Assembly: GCA_934476075.1 (NCBI GenBank)
Contig: CAKSNH010000010.1
Coordinates: 1 to 64,000, forward strand
DNA from: an uncultured Clostridia bacterium
GTDB taxonomy: Bacteria; Bacillota; Clostridia; UBA1381
DNA length: 64,000 nucleotides
Direction of reading: 5' to 3'
The translations under genes were made by a program, and so were the position numbers. The notes under the pieces were generated by a model. It was not told the DNA's origin, ran no database searches, and saw only the letters and a list, made by a program, of their open reading frames with translations. Shown here one piece after another: positions 30,688-39,183 of the stretch (its first letter is position 1; every line of letters begins with the position of its first letter).

Positions 30688-33600
30688 TTACGCTGTTTTG
30701 TCACACTCTTTTATAATTCCGATAATCTTGTACGGACTGCCGTAAGAGTCTGTAATTGTCTTTGTTTTCGCAATATACGCCGTATCATTCGCATTCACCG
30801 ATATATATTCTATATCATCTATTTTCCGTCTGCCGTCCTTTATCTCGGCAATCTTCTCCAATACGGTTTTGTATACATTCTGTTCCGCTCCGTCCTGTGA
30901 AGAACTGTTCATAAACCCGTCTAAGGTCAATTCACCCTCATCATCGTCATCATAAAGCTCATTGTTCGATATTTTCAAATTATCGTTGTATACATTCCAC
31001 ACAAACAATCTGTCCTCGGAAATATCCATAATCTCCTTGTTTTCCTCGATTATGTGGTCACTGATTTTCAAATCGGTAATATTTCTGTACACCAAAATTA
31101 TCTTTTCTATCTGTCTGAAACGCAGTATCGGTATAACGTCCAGCTGTACCCAAATGTTATTACCCTCTATCTCCATTTCAAATTCATATGTCAGTTCCGA
31201 TTTTGTATCCTTACATTCCGACAGCAGATAATCGGTATTTAATATGCGTTTTAAATTCTCCGCATATTTTTCGCCGCAGTGCTCGGTTGTAAAATTATAT
31301 ATACTCTCAAAATTCGTAAAGTTCACATTCCCAAGCACAGACCGTTGATTCAGCGTTGTAAATACTCTGTTGCTCTTAAAATCCACCTCAAACAATGTTG
31401 TATCGAGTTTTTGTATCACAAGCCTATATTTATTTATAACATTATTGAATGCCGTCCGCAGAGTGTTCAGTTCATAATTGCTTATTGTCAGATTCGGCAA
31501 ATCGTCCTTTTGCTTTGAATTATAATCGATAGTTGTCATAATAGATACAATATCTCTGTTCTTGCTAAGCACGTCCGTTATTTCCGGTTCTATCGCTTTT
31601 TCCTTTTCCCTGTTGAACGCAAGCATTTCAAAAGTACCCACGTCAACCGGCTTTGAGTAGTAAAATCCCTGTGCTATATTACAGCCCGCATCAAGCAAAA
31701 ATGCAGCCTGGTCGATAGTTTCCACACCCTCGGCAACAACCTTCATATCAAGCTGTTTCGCCATGGCGATTGTATATCTTATCACCGTCTTTCCCCGCTC
31801 GGTTACAACTGTTTCGTTTAAAAATTCCCTGTCTATTTTGATAATATCGATAGGTACATTTTTAAGCATATTAAGCGATGAATAACCCGCTCCGAAATCG
31901 TCCATCGCAAGCAAAAATCCCGCTTTCTGCAATTTATCGAGCGTTTTAAGCAGACCGCCCAAATCGTCCAAAAATGCACTTTCGGTAAGTTCGAGTTCAA
32001 TCAATCTCGGCGACAAATCATACTTGTGCACAAGATTAATCAGACTGTCATACAATCTCGGATTATTTGCGTGCACTCTCGATACATTTATCGATACCGG
32101 TATCGGCTTGTAACCACGGTCAATCCATTTCCGCAGTGTTTTGCAGGTTTCCTCCCACATATATTCGTCCAGCTTGATAATAAATCCGTTTCTTTCAAAC
32201 AAATCTATAAACGCAGACGGCGGTATCAATCCCTTTTCGGGGTGTATCCAACGCACCAATGCCTCCGCACCGATAACCGTTGACGTTTCAATATTATATT
32301 TCGGCTGCAAGAACAATTTAAACTGTCTGCCGCTCAAAGCGTCATTCATTTCGTCCTCGATAGCCTTCTCCTGCAATATCTCGTTACGCAAATTTTCATC
32401 ATAAAATACATAGTTAAACAACAGGTTACCCTTTATTTTCTTTGCCGCCAAATTGGCTCTGTCGCAAAGCAGATTAACAGGTACTCCCCTGTCATCAACG
32501 ATACATATGCCGGCTGACAATTTCATCTTGTGTTCAATCGGATAACGGCTGACTGACTTGTTTACTTTATTAATCAATTCAATAATAGTGTCCGTATTGT
32601 CATAACGCATAAGCATTACAAATACGTCGCTGTTCATTCTTGCAAATATCGTATTTTCTCCGCATAAACTTTCCAGTGTGTCGGATATATATTGAAGAAC
32701 CCTGTCGCCCTCGCCCGTACCGTAAATATCGTTTATAATTTTGAACTTGTCAACGTCAAAGCGTATAATAGCATATTTGCCGAATATATCTGTACTCAAT
32801 AATTTTTCCGCATCTGCCGTAAACTTCTGCATATTCGGAGCACCCGTAAGCGAATCATACTCCGCACGATAACGCAGCGTTTCATACGCTTTTTTCTCAG
32901 CGTCCACGTCACGCATAGTTCCGACAATGCGTTCCAATTTGCCGTTTTCGTCAAATATATTCGCAACCGCAATTTTGTACCAAGTGTACTCGTCATTATC
33001 GCTAAGCATACGGCAGGTAAGTTCCAGCTGTGTCAAATTCCGTTCAAGTCCCGCCAAAAATTCATCACAGGCTGTATAATCGTCTTTATATATATAATTG
33101 TAGTCCAACGCACCCTTGATGCTCTTACTTCTGATAAATCCGTCACGAAAATGTTTCGGCAGATTTTCCGAGGCATACACACCGTTATAGTCGCTTATCC
33201 ACTCAAACACCGCCGAGCCTGTCTGCTGTACGATTATTTTGTAACGGCTGTTGCTTATCTGCAATTCCTTCTGATACTGCATCTGCTGTTGGAGCATTTT
33301 GTATTTCATTTCGAGATTTTCGCTTTTCTTTTTCTCGTCAATACTTCTTATAAAGCATATTGCATACCGTGAATTGCTGTTTTTATCCTCAACCGATTTG
33401 AATGTCATTGCCGACCAATAATATTCGCCGTTATCATTTATTTTGCGGTATTCTATATACTTTTCACCGTTTTTGTCCAAACATTCGCACAGCTTGTCAA
33501 ACTGCAATTCTTTTATATAATTTTCCCTGTCATCGGGGTGAACCAAATTTTCCGCCGTATACTGCACGATTTTATCATAATCCTTGAACTTCGGAATTAT

Positions 33601-34977
33601 CTTGCTCGAAACCAAAGTGAGATTAATCGGTTCGTATATCCTGTTGTTCAGGTCAAGGCGATATATTGCGTCAAAGCTTTCTTTAAGAGCCGCATTATAT
33701 TGCAGTTCTCTTGTCTGACCCTCAAATTTTTCACGCATAACTGCGTCAATATCCCGTATAAGGGCAAGGATTGAAAATGAATTGTCATCATTCTCCATTT
33801 TCACCAATCTGACCGATACCCAATGAAAATTATTGCCGAAACCGCAGTAATTTATCTCGGCATACAGCTGGTCTTGATTTTGATTTATAAATACTTCCCT
33901 TAAATTATCCGGATTTAACTTTTCAAAATCATTTAATGTATCTTTTGCCACCTTACTTTCGTGGGCATACTCATACATCTGTGAATATGAATATTCCTCG
34001 CCGACATATTCGGGATTGTTTACGTCTGCCTGAATAATACGCAGCTTATCGTTTTTTATATCTATATCGAATATATTCTCATACGATTCACGCAAAACCA
34101 GGTCATATCGTCTGCTTTCTCTTTCCAAATAAAGCTGTTCTCTTTTCTGAGCGTCAATATCACGCACAAAAATCAAGCCCAAATTATCTTTTGGATTTGC
34201 ACTCGGTATTTTAACTATTCTTATCGAAACCCACTTGTATGATTTTTTGCTGTCATAACTCACACGACATTCATGATACAGAGTTTGTTCGCCGTTTCCA
34301 AGCCTTTGCGTGACATTCTTTATTGACAGTTTTTCAATAAACTCACGTCTGTCATCAATATACACGGAGCTTTTCGCCAAATACTTAACCGCCTCGGAAT
34401 ACACCCCTTTTTCGGGAATAGTATTCATCAGTTCATCATTATACACAGTCATGAAATATGTATCATAATCAAAATTAATGTCAAAAATAATGGAATATGT
34501 GTTTCTGATTGCCATATCCAATCTTTTTGTGGCTGCGTCGGCACTGTTTTTCCACACATTATCAACACGAATGTCCTTAACCAAAATATATATGGTTTTC
34601 ACCTTGCCGTTTTCAATAATTTCGGGCGATGCGATAATTCTGAACCAATTATATTCTATATCGCCTCCGACACGTTTAACCTGTACGGATATTTGTGTTT
34701 TGCCTTTTTCAAATTCGGTCTTTAAATTTTCCAGACTGCACTTTTTTGCAATATCACTGCGATAAACGGAGGATACAAATTTTTTTAAAACCTTGTCAAG
34801 CAGTTTTGTATAACAATGTTTTCTGCCTCTGCCCCTTACGGTTCTGGCGGGGCTTGACACCATCTCACACAAATTTTCCTCGCAATACACTTTCCATATT
34901 GCAAGCCCGCTGTATCTCAATATGCCGGATATATCTGCCATATTGCTACTTGTTTCTGTGCCATAATTCATATCCAT
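30688..34977 (-). CDS. Multi-PAS protein with degenerate GGDEF and intact EAL domain
   Basis: A soluble 1429-residue cyclic-di-GMP protein. It has about five PAS-like modules in the first 690 residues. A GGDEF-type domain (about 705-865) has its signature reduced to NSDVF, so cyclase activity is unlikely. The EAL domain (about 880-1135) keeps EALVRW, ELTES and DDFGAGYSSLN and should be an active phosphodiesterase. Further PAS-like modules lie after the EAL domain, which is unusual. The gene is single, with a promoter at 35042-35070 and GGGGG before the ATG. It probably lowers cyclic-di-GMP in response to one or more signals. Confidence 0.9.
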   Translation of the reverse strand: MDMNYGTETSSNMADISGILRYSGLAIWKVYCEENLCEMVSSPARTVRGRGRKHCYTKLLDKVLKKFVSSVYRSDIAKKCSLENLKTEFEKGKTQISVQVKRVGGDIEYNWFRIIASPEIIENGKVKTIYILVKDIRVDNVWKNSADAATKRLDMAIRNTYSIIFDINFDYDTYFMTVYNDELMNTIPEKGVYSEAVKYLAKSSVYIDDRREFIEKLSIKNVTQRLGNGEQTLYHECRVSYDSKKSYKWVSIRIVKIPSANPKDNLGLIFVRDIDAQKREQLYLERESRRYDLVLRESYENIFDIDIKNDKLRIIQADVNNPEYVGEEYSYSQMYEYAHESKVAKDTLNDFEKLNPDNLREVFINQNQDQLYAEINYCGFGNNFHWVSVRLVKMENDDNSFSILALIRDIDAVMREKFEGQTRELQYNAALKESFDAIYRLDLNNRIYEPINLTLVSSKIIPKFKDYDKIVQYTAENLVHPDDRENYIKELQFDKLCECLDKNGEKYIEYRKINDNGEYYWSAMTFKSVEDKNSNSRYAICFIRSIDEKKKSENLEMKYKMLQQQMQYQKELQISNSRYKIIVQQTGSAVFEWISDYNGVYASENLPKHFRDGFIRSKSIKGALDYNYIYKDDYTACDEFLAGLERNLTQLELTCRMLSDNDEYTWYKIAVANIFDENGKLERIVGTMRDVDAEKKAYETLRYRAEYDSLTGAPNMQKFTADAEKLLSTDIFGKYAIIRFDVDKFKIINDIYGTGEGDRVLQYISDTLESLCGENTIFARMNSDVFVMLMRYDNTDTIIELINKVNKSVSRYPIEHKMKLSAGICIVDDRGVPVNLLCDRANLAAKKIKGNLLFNYVFYDENLRNEILQEKAIEDEMNDALSGRQFKLFLQPKYNIETSTVIGAEALVRWIHPEKGLIPPSAFIDLFERNGFIIKLDEYMWEETCKTLRKWIDRGYKPIPVSINVSRVHANNPRLYDSLINLVHKYDLSPRLIELELTESAFLDDLGGLLKTLDKLQKAGFLLAMDDFGAGYSSLNMLKNVPIDIIKIDREFLNETVVTERGKTVIRYTIAMAKQLDMKVVAEGVETIDQAAFLLDAGCNIAQGFYYSKPVDVGTFEMLAFNREKEKAIEPEITDVLSKNRDIVSIMTTIDYNSKQKDDLPNLTISNYELNTLRTAFNNVINKYRLVIQKLDTTLFEVDFKSNRVFTTLNQRSVLGNVNFTNFESIYNFTTEHCGEKYAENLKRILNTDYLLSECKDTKSELTYEFEMEIEGNNIWVQLDVIPILRFRQIEKIILVYRNITDLKISDHIIEENKEIMDISEDRLFVWNVYNDNLKISNNELYDDDDEGELTLDGFMNSSSQDGAEQNVYKTVLEKIAEIKDGRRKIDDIEYISVNANDTAYIAKTKTITDSYGSPYKIIGIIKECDKTA

Positions 34978-35041
34978 ATCATTCTACCCCCGAACCGAAA
35001 TATTAGAAGTTGTAAAAATTTCTTCATATTTATCTAGCATA

Positions 35042-35070
35042 ATTATACAATACAATATAGCATAAATCAA
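35042..35070 (-). promoter_or_regulatory. Promoter of the PAS/EAL gene
   Basis: Minus-strand TTGATT (35065-35070) and TATAAT (35042-35047) with a 17-bp spacer. Confidence 0.65.
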
Positions 35071-35202
35071 TAGTTTTTCGTTATTTTATACTAACAACTC
35101 AAAATATTTTAATTAATTGTAAATAATCTGTAAACATATATTTCTAAAACGTGTCTATACGCACTAAAAATCTTGATTGTTTTTTACAATATAATTTTTC
35201 TA

Positions 35203-35231
35203 TTGAAAAAAATCGAAATAGAATGTATAAT
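35203..35231 (+). promoter_or_regulatory. Promoter of the DUF2752-CpXC operon
   Basis: TTGAAA (35203-35208) and TATAAT (35226-35231) with a 17-bp spacer, 18 bp before the chosen start codon. Confidence 0.7.
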
Positions 35232-35248
35232 TTATAATGGAGGATTTT

Positions 35249-35659
35249 ATGAATATGAAAAAAATCATAAATAAACGGAATGTAGGATATGCGGCTGTTT
35301 TTGTCCTGCTGATAATAATAATTGTCCGGGGAGATGCGTGTGTACTCCGAAAAATCACAGGTCTGCCCTGTCCGTCATGCGGAATGACACGTTCATATTA
35401 TGCACTTTTCCGAGGGGATATAAAAACAGCTTTTTACTATCACCCGTTGTTTTGGTCCGTACCGCCGATATTCGTGCTTGTGATATTTTGGCGGAAATTA
35501 AGATACAAAAAACTGATATTTGTCACTGTATTGGCAGTATTTTTTGCGGTTTATATCATACGAATGATAATGTATTTTCCGCATACACCGCCGATGGATT
35601 ATAACAGCAATTCAATATTTGCAAAAATATATTATATACTAATTAATGTGAAAGGATAA
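35249..35659 (+). CDS. DUF2752 membrane protein
   Basis: A 136-residue protein with an N-terminal membrane segment, then the DUF2752 signature (TGLPCPSCGMTRSYYALFRGD near residues 35-55, of which the Cys-Pro-x-Cys-Gly-x-Thr-Arg core is diagnostic), and one or two further hydrophobic segments. The ATG at 35249 has GGAGG 5 bases upstream; an ATG at 35237 overlaps that site and is less likely. The family function is unknown. It lies 7 bp before the CpXC gene in the same operon. Confidence 0.85.
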   Translation: MNMKKIINKRNVGYAAVFVLLIIIIVRGDACVLRKITGLPCPSCGMTRSYYALFRGDIKTAFYYHPLFWSVPPIFVLVIFWRKLRYKKLIFVTVLAVFFAVYIIRMIMYFPHTPPMDYNSNSIFAKIYYILINVKG

Positions 35660-35666
35660 ACAGACT

Positions 35667-36335
35667 ATGAGTTTTAACAGCACACAAAATATAAAATGTC
35701 CGAAGTGCGGTCAAATGCACACAATGACGGTTTGGAACTCCATAACCGCAAAAACCGAACCGGACTTGAAGAAGGATATTTTGGAACGCAAGATAAATAT
35801 ATTCACTTGTCCCGATTGTTCGCAGATGGCACTTATGCCGTCACACCTTTTGTATAACGACGAAGATAAAAAGTTAATGATTTACTTTGCACCATGCAAT
35901 ACACCTGAGGAGAAAATGACCTTGTTTGCACAGACAAAGGAAACCACAAAGGACGAGATTAAAAGCCTTACAGACTACAATCTGCGTTTTGTGACCACAT
36001 ACAACGAATTGATGGAGAAAATATTGATATTCGATGCCGGCTTTAACGATAAGGTAATCGAATTTTTGAAGATGATGATTTTGGTGCAGGAACCGCAAAA
36101 GGCGAGCAGCAGAATTGCAATGTACGGAAAAGCCGAAAATGATTATATCGAATTTATGGTACAGGATAAAACAGAAAACCAAGTATATACATCGCATATC
36201 CCACGTTCTACTTATGATACTATCGAAAAAGAGCTTTTACATTCGGGAGTGAAGTTTAAGAGTTTTGACTGGGAAATTGTAGATTTGGATTACAGTTCAA
36301 GACTGCTTACAGGTATGAATAATCAGTTGTTTTAA
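35667..36335 (+). CDS. CpXC domain protein
   Basis: A 222-residue protein with two zinc-ribbon-like cysteine pairs near the N-terminus (CPKCG near residue 11 and CPDC near 49), which fits the CpXC domain family. The rest (about 70-222) is an uncharacterised alpha/beta region. The function of the family is unknown; the cysteines suggest metal binding. Second gene of the operon with DUF2752, followed by a strong terminator. Confidence 0.85.
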   Translation: MSFNSTQNIKCPKCGQMHTMTVWNSITAKTEPDLKKDILERKINIFTCPDCSQMALMPSHLLYNDEDKKLMIYFAPCNTPEEKMTLFAQTKETTKDEIKSLTDYNLRFVTTYNELMEKILIFDAGFNDKVIEFLKMMILVQEPQKASSRIAMYGKAENDYIEFMVQDKTENQVYTSHIPRSTYDTIEKELLHSGVKFKSFDWEIVDLDYSSRLLTGMNNQLF

Positions 36336-36347
36336 TATGTATGCAAA

Positions 36348-36386
36348 AACGCATTGCTCAGCCGTTGTGGTGAGTAATGCGTTTTT
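36348..36386 (+). terminator. Terminator of the DUF2752-CpXC operon
   Basis: Arms AACGCATTGCTCA (36348-36360) and TGAGTAATGCGTT (36371-36383) with one mismatch, followed by a T-run. Confidence 0.85.
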
Positions 36387-36465
36387 TGACAGGATATAAT
36401 TATTTTCCTAATTGTAGTTTATGTATAATAAAATCTGAAATGAACTCTCTTTGGGTTCTATGTAT

Positions 36466-36822
36466 TCAATCACATTCTTGATTATGTTTTAAATCATCTA
36501 TCATTTGCAAATAATCGTCCTTAGTAAAACAAACATCTTCTTCGTCCAATGTTTCCAATAATATCATCGCACTTGCTATTGCATTTTCTTCATTTTCGTT
36601 GTATGCAAAAAGTTCCGTAAACCAAATAATATTAACCCAATCTGCTAATTCCTGCTGTGATATAGTATTATTTAAAAATTTCTCTATTGCACATATGACG
36701 TCTGCGGCATTAACTGTTTCGGGACAATTTATAAGTACATTATGCAAATCATCTCCAAATTGATGTTTCAGTTCTGATACACCTGTTTCGCATTTTTTGA
36801 ACCTAGTCAGAATATCGGTCAT
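36466..36822 (-). CDS. Unknown 118-residue acidic protein, possibly an immunity protein
   Basis: I do not recognise this protein with certainty. It is small, acidic and helical, with Trp and repeated Glu/Asp (DWVNIIWF, LETLDEEDV). Size, composition and pairing with the next small gene (11 bp away) resemble immunity proteins of polymorphic toxins, but no toxin gene is present. It lies in the AT-rich island next to the integrase remnant, so it is probably acquired DNA. Confidence 0.6.
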   Translation of the reverse strand: MTDILTRFKKCETGVSELKHQFGDDLHNVLINCPETVNAADVICAIEKFLNNTISQQELADWVNIIWFTELFAYNENEENAIASAMILLETLDEEDVCFTKDDYLQMIDDLKHNQECD

Positions 36823-36833
36823 ATACTGCTCCT

Positions 36834-37148
36834 TTACCCGCTCGCCGCATCAATCCACATTTGCAGCGTAATTTTTTTGAACGCATCTTTCACCGCAGCG
36901 TTATTTAAAACATCTGCATATTTGTTAAGCCAATTATATGCTGTTTTCGCATCAATTCTGTCCGTTTTGAATTCAGCCCTGAACGCTTTCTCAAATTCAT
37001 CATATGTTGCCGGATTAGCCGAACCACGTCCTTCAAACAGAAAAGGATTAGCGTCGCTTAAATAATATCGCAACTCATCGGATTTTGTCATATCAAAAAT
37101 ATAGTCCAATGCGTAATAAAAATTAACAAATACATCATATATATCCAT
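36834..37148 (-). CDS. Unknown 104-residue protein, possibly an immunity protein
   Basis: Small soluble protein with an aromatic N-terminus (NFYYALDYIFD) and a DANPFLF segment near residue 33. Not recognised as a named family. A weak GGTGA precedes the ATG. It is upstream of and probably co-transcribed with the 118-residue gene. Orphan immunity genes are a plausible reading of the pair; this is inference only. Confidence 0.6.
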   Translation of the reverse strand: MDIYDVFVNFYYALDYIFDMTKSDELRYYLSDANPFLFEGRGSANPATYDEFEKAFRAEFKTDRIDAKTAYNWLNKYADVLNNAAVKDAFKKITLQMWIDAASG

Positions 37149-37202
37149 TGATTAATTCACCGCCAATCTTTATTTTATTATAGCAGCGTTTAGAAAGACC
37201 TG

Positions 37203-37322
37203 TCAATAAATTTTATGTTTAAAATAATTTTTGTTATTATATAAAAATTCTACCTTGCAGCCTCTGTTTAAACAATTAACCAAATCATGTTCATCAAAAA
37301 AGTTATTATCATAATTTGACAT
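37203..37322 (-). CDS. Small 39-residue ORF, possibly a truncated gene
   Basis: ATG at 37322 preceded by AGAGGAAAAG, a good ribosome binding site. The peptide contains LVNCLNRGCKVEFLYNNKNY, recalling the short Gly-x-x-Val/Ile-Glu-Phe-x-Tyr-x-x-Lys motif seen at the start of some small clostridial proteins. The frame closes soon after, so it may be a decayed remnant. It lies in the island between the small acidic genes and the membrane protein. Confidence 0.4.
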   Translation of the reverse strand: MSNYDNNFFDEHDLVNCLNRGCKVEFLYNNKNYFKHKIY

Positions 37323-37393
37323 GCTTTTCCTCTTTGCTTATGCTGCTCATGCCATAATTTTAATAAAAGATATAACTAAAATAAATTTAGATA

Positions 37394-38236
37394 CTAATTT
37401 TTTGTAGATTTTTGTTTCAATTTTTCTTTTCTATGTATAACATATTCTTTTTTTCTTTTTATTTTTTCCAAAATAAATTCATACCCACCATTATGTCCAA
37501 AATTTTCAGCATACTCACGTTCTGCCTCTTTAATTATTCTTTCTCTTTGATTAAGTAATTTCAGTTTTCTCAGTCGAACTAATGTCTTTGATAGCTTTAC
37601 ATAATGCAATAACGATATTATATAGTAATCCACTCTAAAAAATAAATTGTACCAGTTATTAAATAGATAATTTATTTTTATAGGTTTTCCATTTATTTTT
37701 TTACTATTGTTATCAGTAGCAGCTTTTTTAAGCATCCCTATATTTTTATCTTTTAATAACCTTTCTATTAATTTTTTATGATACGGCTCTACATATAGTT
37801 TTTCATAATTTGCAAACATTTTATTGAATCTTATTATTACAACAGAAGTCATTATTGTAAACAATAGCACTATAATAAGTATACTTACACATAATAGTAT
37901 ACCACCAATTATGTTTATCAAAATATCAGTATCTTTAAAAAGAGTATCAATCATTTTTTTATCCGAAATTATACCTATACCTTGAAAAAGTAAACTTGCA
38001 ATCACCCCACTCATAATGCCAATAACCATTGGTGAAGTTACAATATCATCTTCATCAAAAGTTTTATGAATTTTTATCAGTTCATTTTTATCAATATCTT
38101 CTCTATTCTTATTATAATAAATATTTAAAGCCTTTTTCTTTTTTTCTACTTTTTCATAAATATCGATAGTTTTATCTTTATCTATTTCTTTGAACAAATA
38201 GCGTATTTCTTTCAGCACCTGTCTTTTATCTTTCAT
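37394..38236 (-). CDS. Unknown membrane protein with two transmembrane segments
   Basis: A 280-residue, very Lys- and Ile-rich protein. Two hydrophobic segments (about 68-90 and 105-135) lie between a charged N-terminal region and a long basic C-terminal region. No domain recognised. Its base composition is more AT-rich than that of the neighbouring housekeeping genes, which fits foreign origin. An AGGGGT lies upstream of the ATG. It is located between the integrase remnant and the small unknown genes. Confidence 0.65.
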   Translation of the reverse strand: MKDKRQVLKEIRYLFKEIDKDKTIDIYEKVEKKKKALNIYYNKNREDIDKNELIKIHKTFDEDDIVTSPMVIGIMSGVIASLLFQGIGIISDKKMIDTLFKDTDILINIIGGILLCVSILIIVLLFTIMTSVVIIRFNKMFANYEKLYVEPYHKKLIERLLKDKNIGMLKKAATDNNSKKINGKPIKINYLFNNWYNLFFRVDYYIISLLHYVKLSKTLVRLRKLKLLNQRERIIKEAEREYAENFGHNGGYEFILEKIKRKKEYVIHRKEKLKQKSTKN

Positions 38237-38296
38237 ACCGTCTACCCCTTGATATTTATTATTTTATGTATTTTATTGCTTTATATTATATCATAG

Positions 38297-38617
38297 AAAT
38301 CAATAATTTTCAATTTAAAACATATTACAGATAGATTATTTACTCAGTGGAACGGGTTACCAATCTATCCTGATACCATTACCGACTGGTTTGCCAAATT
38401 CATAAAGAAACATGATTTTCCTCATGTGACTTTGCATTCACTCCGACATACAAATGCAAGTCTAATGATAGCCGAGGGTGCAGACGTATGTACAGTTTCT
38501 AAACGATTAGTTCATGCAAATACATCAACTACATTGAATATCTATGCTCATGCTCTGAAATCTAAAGACCTTGAAATCGCCGATAAACTGGAAAATATTT
38601 TATCAAACAAATACTAA
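38297..38617 (+). pseudogene. Tyrosine integrase, C-terminal fragment
   Basis: The open frame from 38297 (no stop since) encodes the C-terminal catalytic part of a phage/ICE-type tyrosine recombinase. Recognisable homology begins near 38318 (TDRLFTQWNGLPIYPDTI). It has HSLRHTNASL (Arg and His of the catalytic core), a divergent VHANTSTTLNIYAHA with the nucleophilic Tyr, and a typical end (DKLENIL). The N-terminal two-thirds are missing, so it is inactive. It lies beside tRNA-fMet, a common integration site. Confidence 0.85.
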
Positions 38618-38671
38618 ATAATTAATGTATTCTTATATAATTTACTCAAATATCATTAATTTTTACCCAAT

Positions 38672-38704
38672 CGGAGGGAAAACGGAGGGAAAACGGAGGG
38701 AAAT
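38672..38704 (+). repeat. Three tandem copies of an 11-bp unit downstream of the integrase fragment
   Basis: CGGAGGGAAAA repeated three times in a row (the last copy ends AAAT). Located between the integrase fragment and the tRNA. It may be part of an old attachment or recombinase-binding region. Confidence 0.85.
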
Positions 38705-38737
38705 TATGTTACTTTCAAAGATATCATAAAACAAACA

Positions 38738-38768
38738 AAAACCTGTAAACGGCTTGTTTACAGGTTTT
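38738..38768. terminator. Terminator after tRNA-fMet and the integrase fragment
   Basis: Arms AAAACCTGTAAAC (38738-38750) and GTTTACAGGTTTT (38755-38767), with T-runs readable on both strands. Confidence 0.85.
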
Positions 38769-38773
38769 CTTTT

Positions 38774-38850
<77 letters not shown>

Positions 38851-38875
38851 ATATATAATTTTTGACTACTTTTAT

Positions 38876-38904
38876 AGTATACCATGTGTATCGCCCGTTG
38901 TCAA
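38876..38904 (-). promoter_or_regulatory. tRNA-fMet promoter
   Basis: Minus-strand TTGACA (38899-38904) and TATACT (38876-38881) with a 17-bp spacer. It shares the AAAAAAGTG prefix with the promoters at the left end of the window. Confidence 0.85.
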
Positions 38905-38961
38905 CACTTTTTTATTAATATTTTAAAATATTTTTTCAAAGTAAATCTAATATAAATAAAA

Positions 38962-39010
38962 TTGCATTTTTGATTTTTCGTCATTGCACTTTTCGCAATT
39001 TCCTACAAAT
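38962..39010. repeat. Dispersed repeat, right half only (R6)
   Basis: TTGCATTTTTGATTTTTCG through CCTACAAAT, the conserved right half of the 91-bp repeat. The left half is absent. Confidence 0.8.
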
Positions 39011-39014
39011 TAAA

Positions 39015-39078
39015 AGCAGAACTTCCGGCGTGGAACTCCAATAATAGGTACATCCCATAAATGCCGTTTAATTCTGCT
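39015..39078. other. Structured intergenic element of unknown class
   Basis: A 64-bp segment closed by AGCAGAA (39015-39021) and TTCTGCT (39072-39078). Inside, TTCCGGCGTGGAA can form a 4-bp hairpin, and GGTACAT/ATAAATGCC can pair imperfectly, so it could fold as a three-way junction on either strand. It lies directly next to repeat R6 and is not part of a gene. I do not recognise it. Confidence 0.45.
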
Positions 39079-39129
39079 CAAAATAAATATATCACAAAAA
39101 TTCCGTCAAGTCAACAATAATCTTCAAAA

Positions 39130-39183
39130 CACAGCAATATGCACTTCAAAAGCATTCGCTTTTGAAAGTGCACACCGCTGCTG
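39130..39183 (-). terminator. Terminator of the PocR-GGDEF gene
   Basis: Long imperfect hairpin: CAGCAATATGCACTTCAAAAGC pairs with the sequence ending CACACCGCTGCTG. The loop-proximal stem CTTCAAAAGC/GCTTTTGAA is strong. Immediately after the stop codon. Confidence 0.8.
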
